A program made the position numbers and the translations under genes. A stretch of 64,000 nucleotides of DNA from Arabidopsis thaliana (lineage: Eukaryota; Streptophyta; Magnoliopsida; Brassicales; Brassicaceae). This document shows, piece after piece, positions 63,643-64,000 of the stretch. Position 1 is the stretch's first letter, and the number at the start of each line of letters is the position of its first letter. The stretch lies in contig NC_003070.9 in NCBI RefSeq assembly GCF_000001735.4, positions 2,232,001 through 2,296,000 on the forward strand. The letters run 5' to 3'. Below the pieces are notes generated by a model. The model was not told where the DNA came from. It was given only the letters and a program-made list of their open reading frames with translations, and did not search any database.

Positions 63643-64000
63643 GCCAAAGGGCACAAGTAACCGAAACCAACAGAGTGGAGAGAGTAGAACCACAAGAAGA
63701 AAGAAAACAGAGGAGGCAACTTTTTTAGTTTAGGTAATGACCGTTTCAAAGTAACTGCCATTTTCTATTTTCCTTCACATGTTGCATCATAACTAAAAAA
63801 ATTAATGACCGTTTCTTTTGCGTCCTCATTGACGACAACACACACAAACCTCTCTCCCTTTTTTTCTCCTCTTCACAACACTCTTTTCTTGATTTTTATA
63901 CGCATTGGCTCAATTTTGAGTCTGAATCTCGTGATGGAGAAGAGTGTCATCATGTTTGGGAAAAGCGAGTCCCCGAGATTACCGACTAGGCTGCAGAGGC
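63643..64000 (+). repeat. Right arm of the inverted duplication, cut by the window edge
   Basis: Mirror copy of 63039-63436, containing the second small gene's promoter and first codons. By eye the arms agree over most of their length, with scattered substitutions and several small gaps. Confidence 0.8.
63934..64000 (+). CDS. Small unknown protein, right copy (AT1G07476-like), 5' end only
   Basis: The frame starts MEKSVIMFGKSESPRLPTRL and runs off the window after 22 codons. It matches the N-terminus of the minus-strand copy (MENSVNMFGKSESPRSPTRL) with about three changes in twenty. The rest of the gene is outside the window, so intactness cannot be judged. Confidence 0.65.
   Translation, partial: MEKSVIMFGKSESPRLPTRLQR

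Noticed and set aside
63423-63761. 112-codon minus-strand frame spanning the inverted-repeat spacer
   Set aside because: It reads antisense through the right-arm promoter and the spacer. The left arm does not keep it, so it is probably chance.

Overview
The window is nuclear DNA from a crucifer, almost certainly Arabidopsis thaliana, upper arm of chromosome 1. Reasons: AT-rich intergenic DNA, short GT-AG introns, about one gene per 2.5 kb, and a gene order matching my recollection of the AT1G07270-AT1G07476 interval. For most genes the exon model built here gives exactly the protein length I recall for the named gene. The locus assignments are recognition from memory, not a search, and the accession is unknown. 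I see no CRISPR array, operon, prophage or rRNA gene, and no convincing tRNA gene.

Layout. 1-900: 5' half of a CDC6 licensing factor (-), cut by the left edge. 900-6100: the largest gene-poor block apart from 50.7-54.4 kb, holding a non-autonomous Helitron. 6.5-9.0 kb: membrane-anchored TPR protein (+). 10.3-12.4 kb: GDP-sugar transporter GONST2 (-), carrying a 1-base deletion that stops the frame. 13.9-16.8 kb: a small basic josephin-like protein and a C2-domain protein (both -). 17.2-24.7 kb: chloroplast ribosomal protein L4, an acidic membrane protein of unknown role and hexose transporter STP2 (all +). 25.7-30.8 kb: two RNA-processing genes, SR45a and MAC5A (-). 31.2-32.4 kb: PCNA1 (+), head to head with MAC5A. 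32.8-36.3 kb: neutral ceramidase (-). 37.8-42.7 kb: receptor-like protein RLP1/ReMAX (+). 43.1-48.0 kb: HSP17.8, RABA2b and SMO2-1 (+). 49.2-50.7 kb: ABA-related phosphatase HAI2 (-). 54.4-57.3 kb: tandem pair of tropinone-reductase-like SDRs (-). 58.0-59.0 kb: kinase-less legume-lectin protein (+). 59.7-62.4 kb: TFIIA large subunit (+). 62.7-64.0 kb: two copies of a small unknown gene, head to head in an inverted duplication cut by the right edge.

Most neighbours are functionally unrelated, as usual for a plant chromosome. Three themes stand out. CDC6 and PCNA1 are S-phase genes and both carry E2F-type promoter sites. SR45a and MAC5A both act in pre-mRNA processing. Several genes sit in stress or signalling pathways (HSP17.8, HAI2, ReMAX, the lectin protein). 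I found no unknown multi-gene system. The most informative observations are the GONST2 frameshift, the terminal inverted duplication, the kinase-less lectin protein, the stop-free 3n introns of STP2 and the Helitron with both ends readable.
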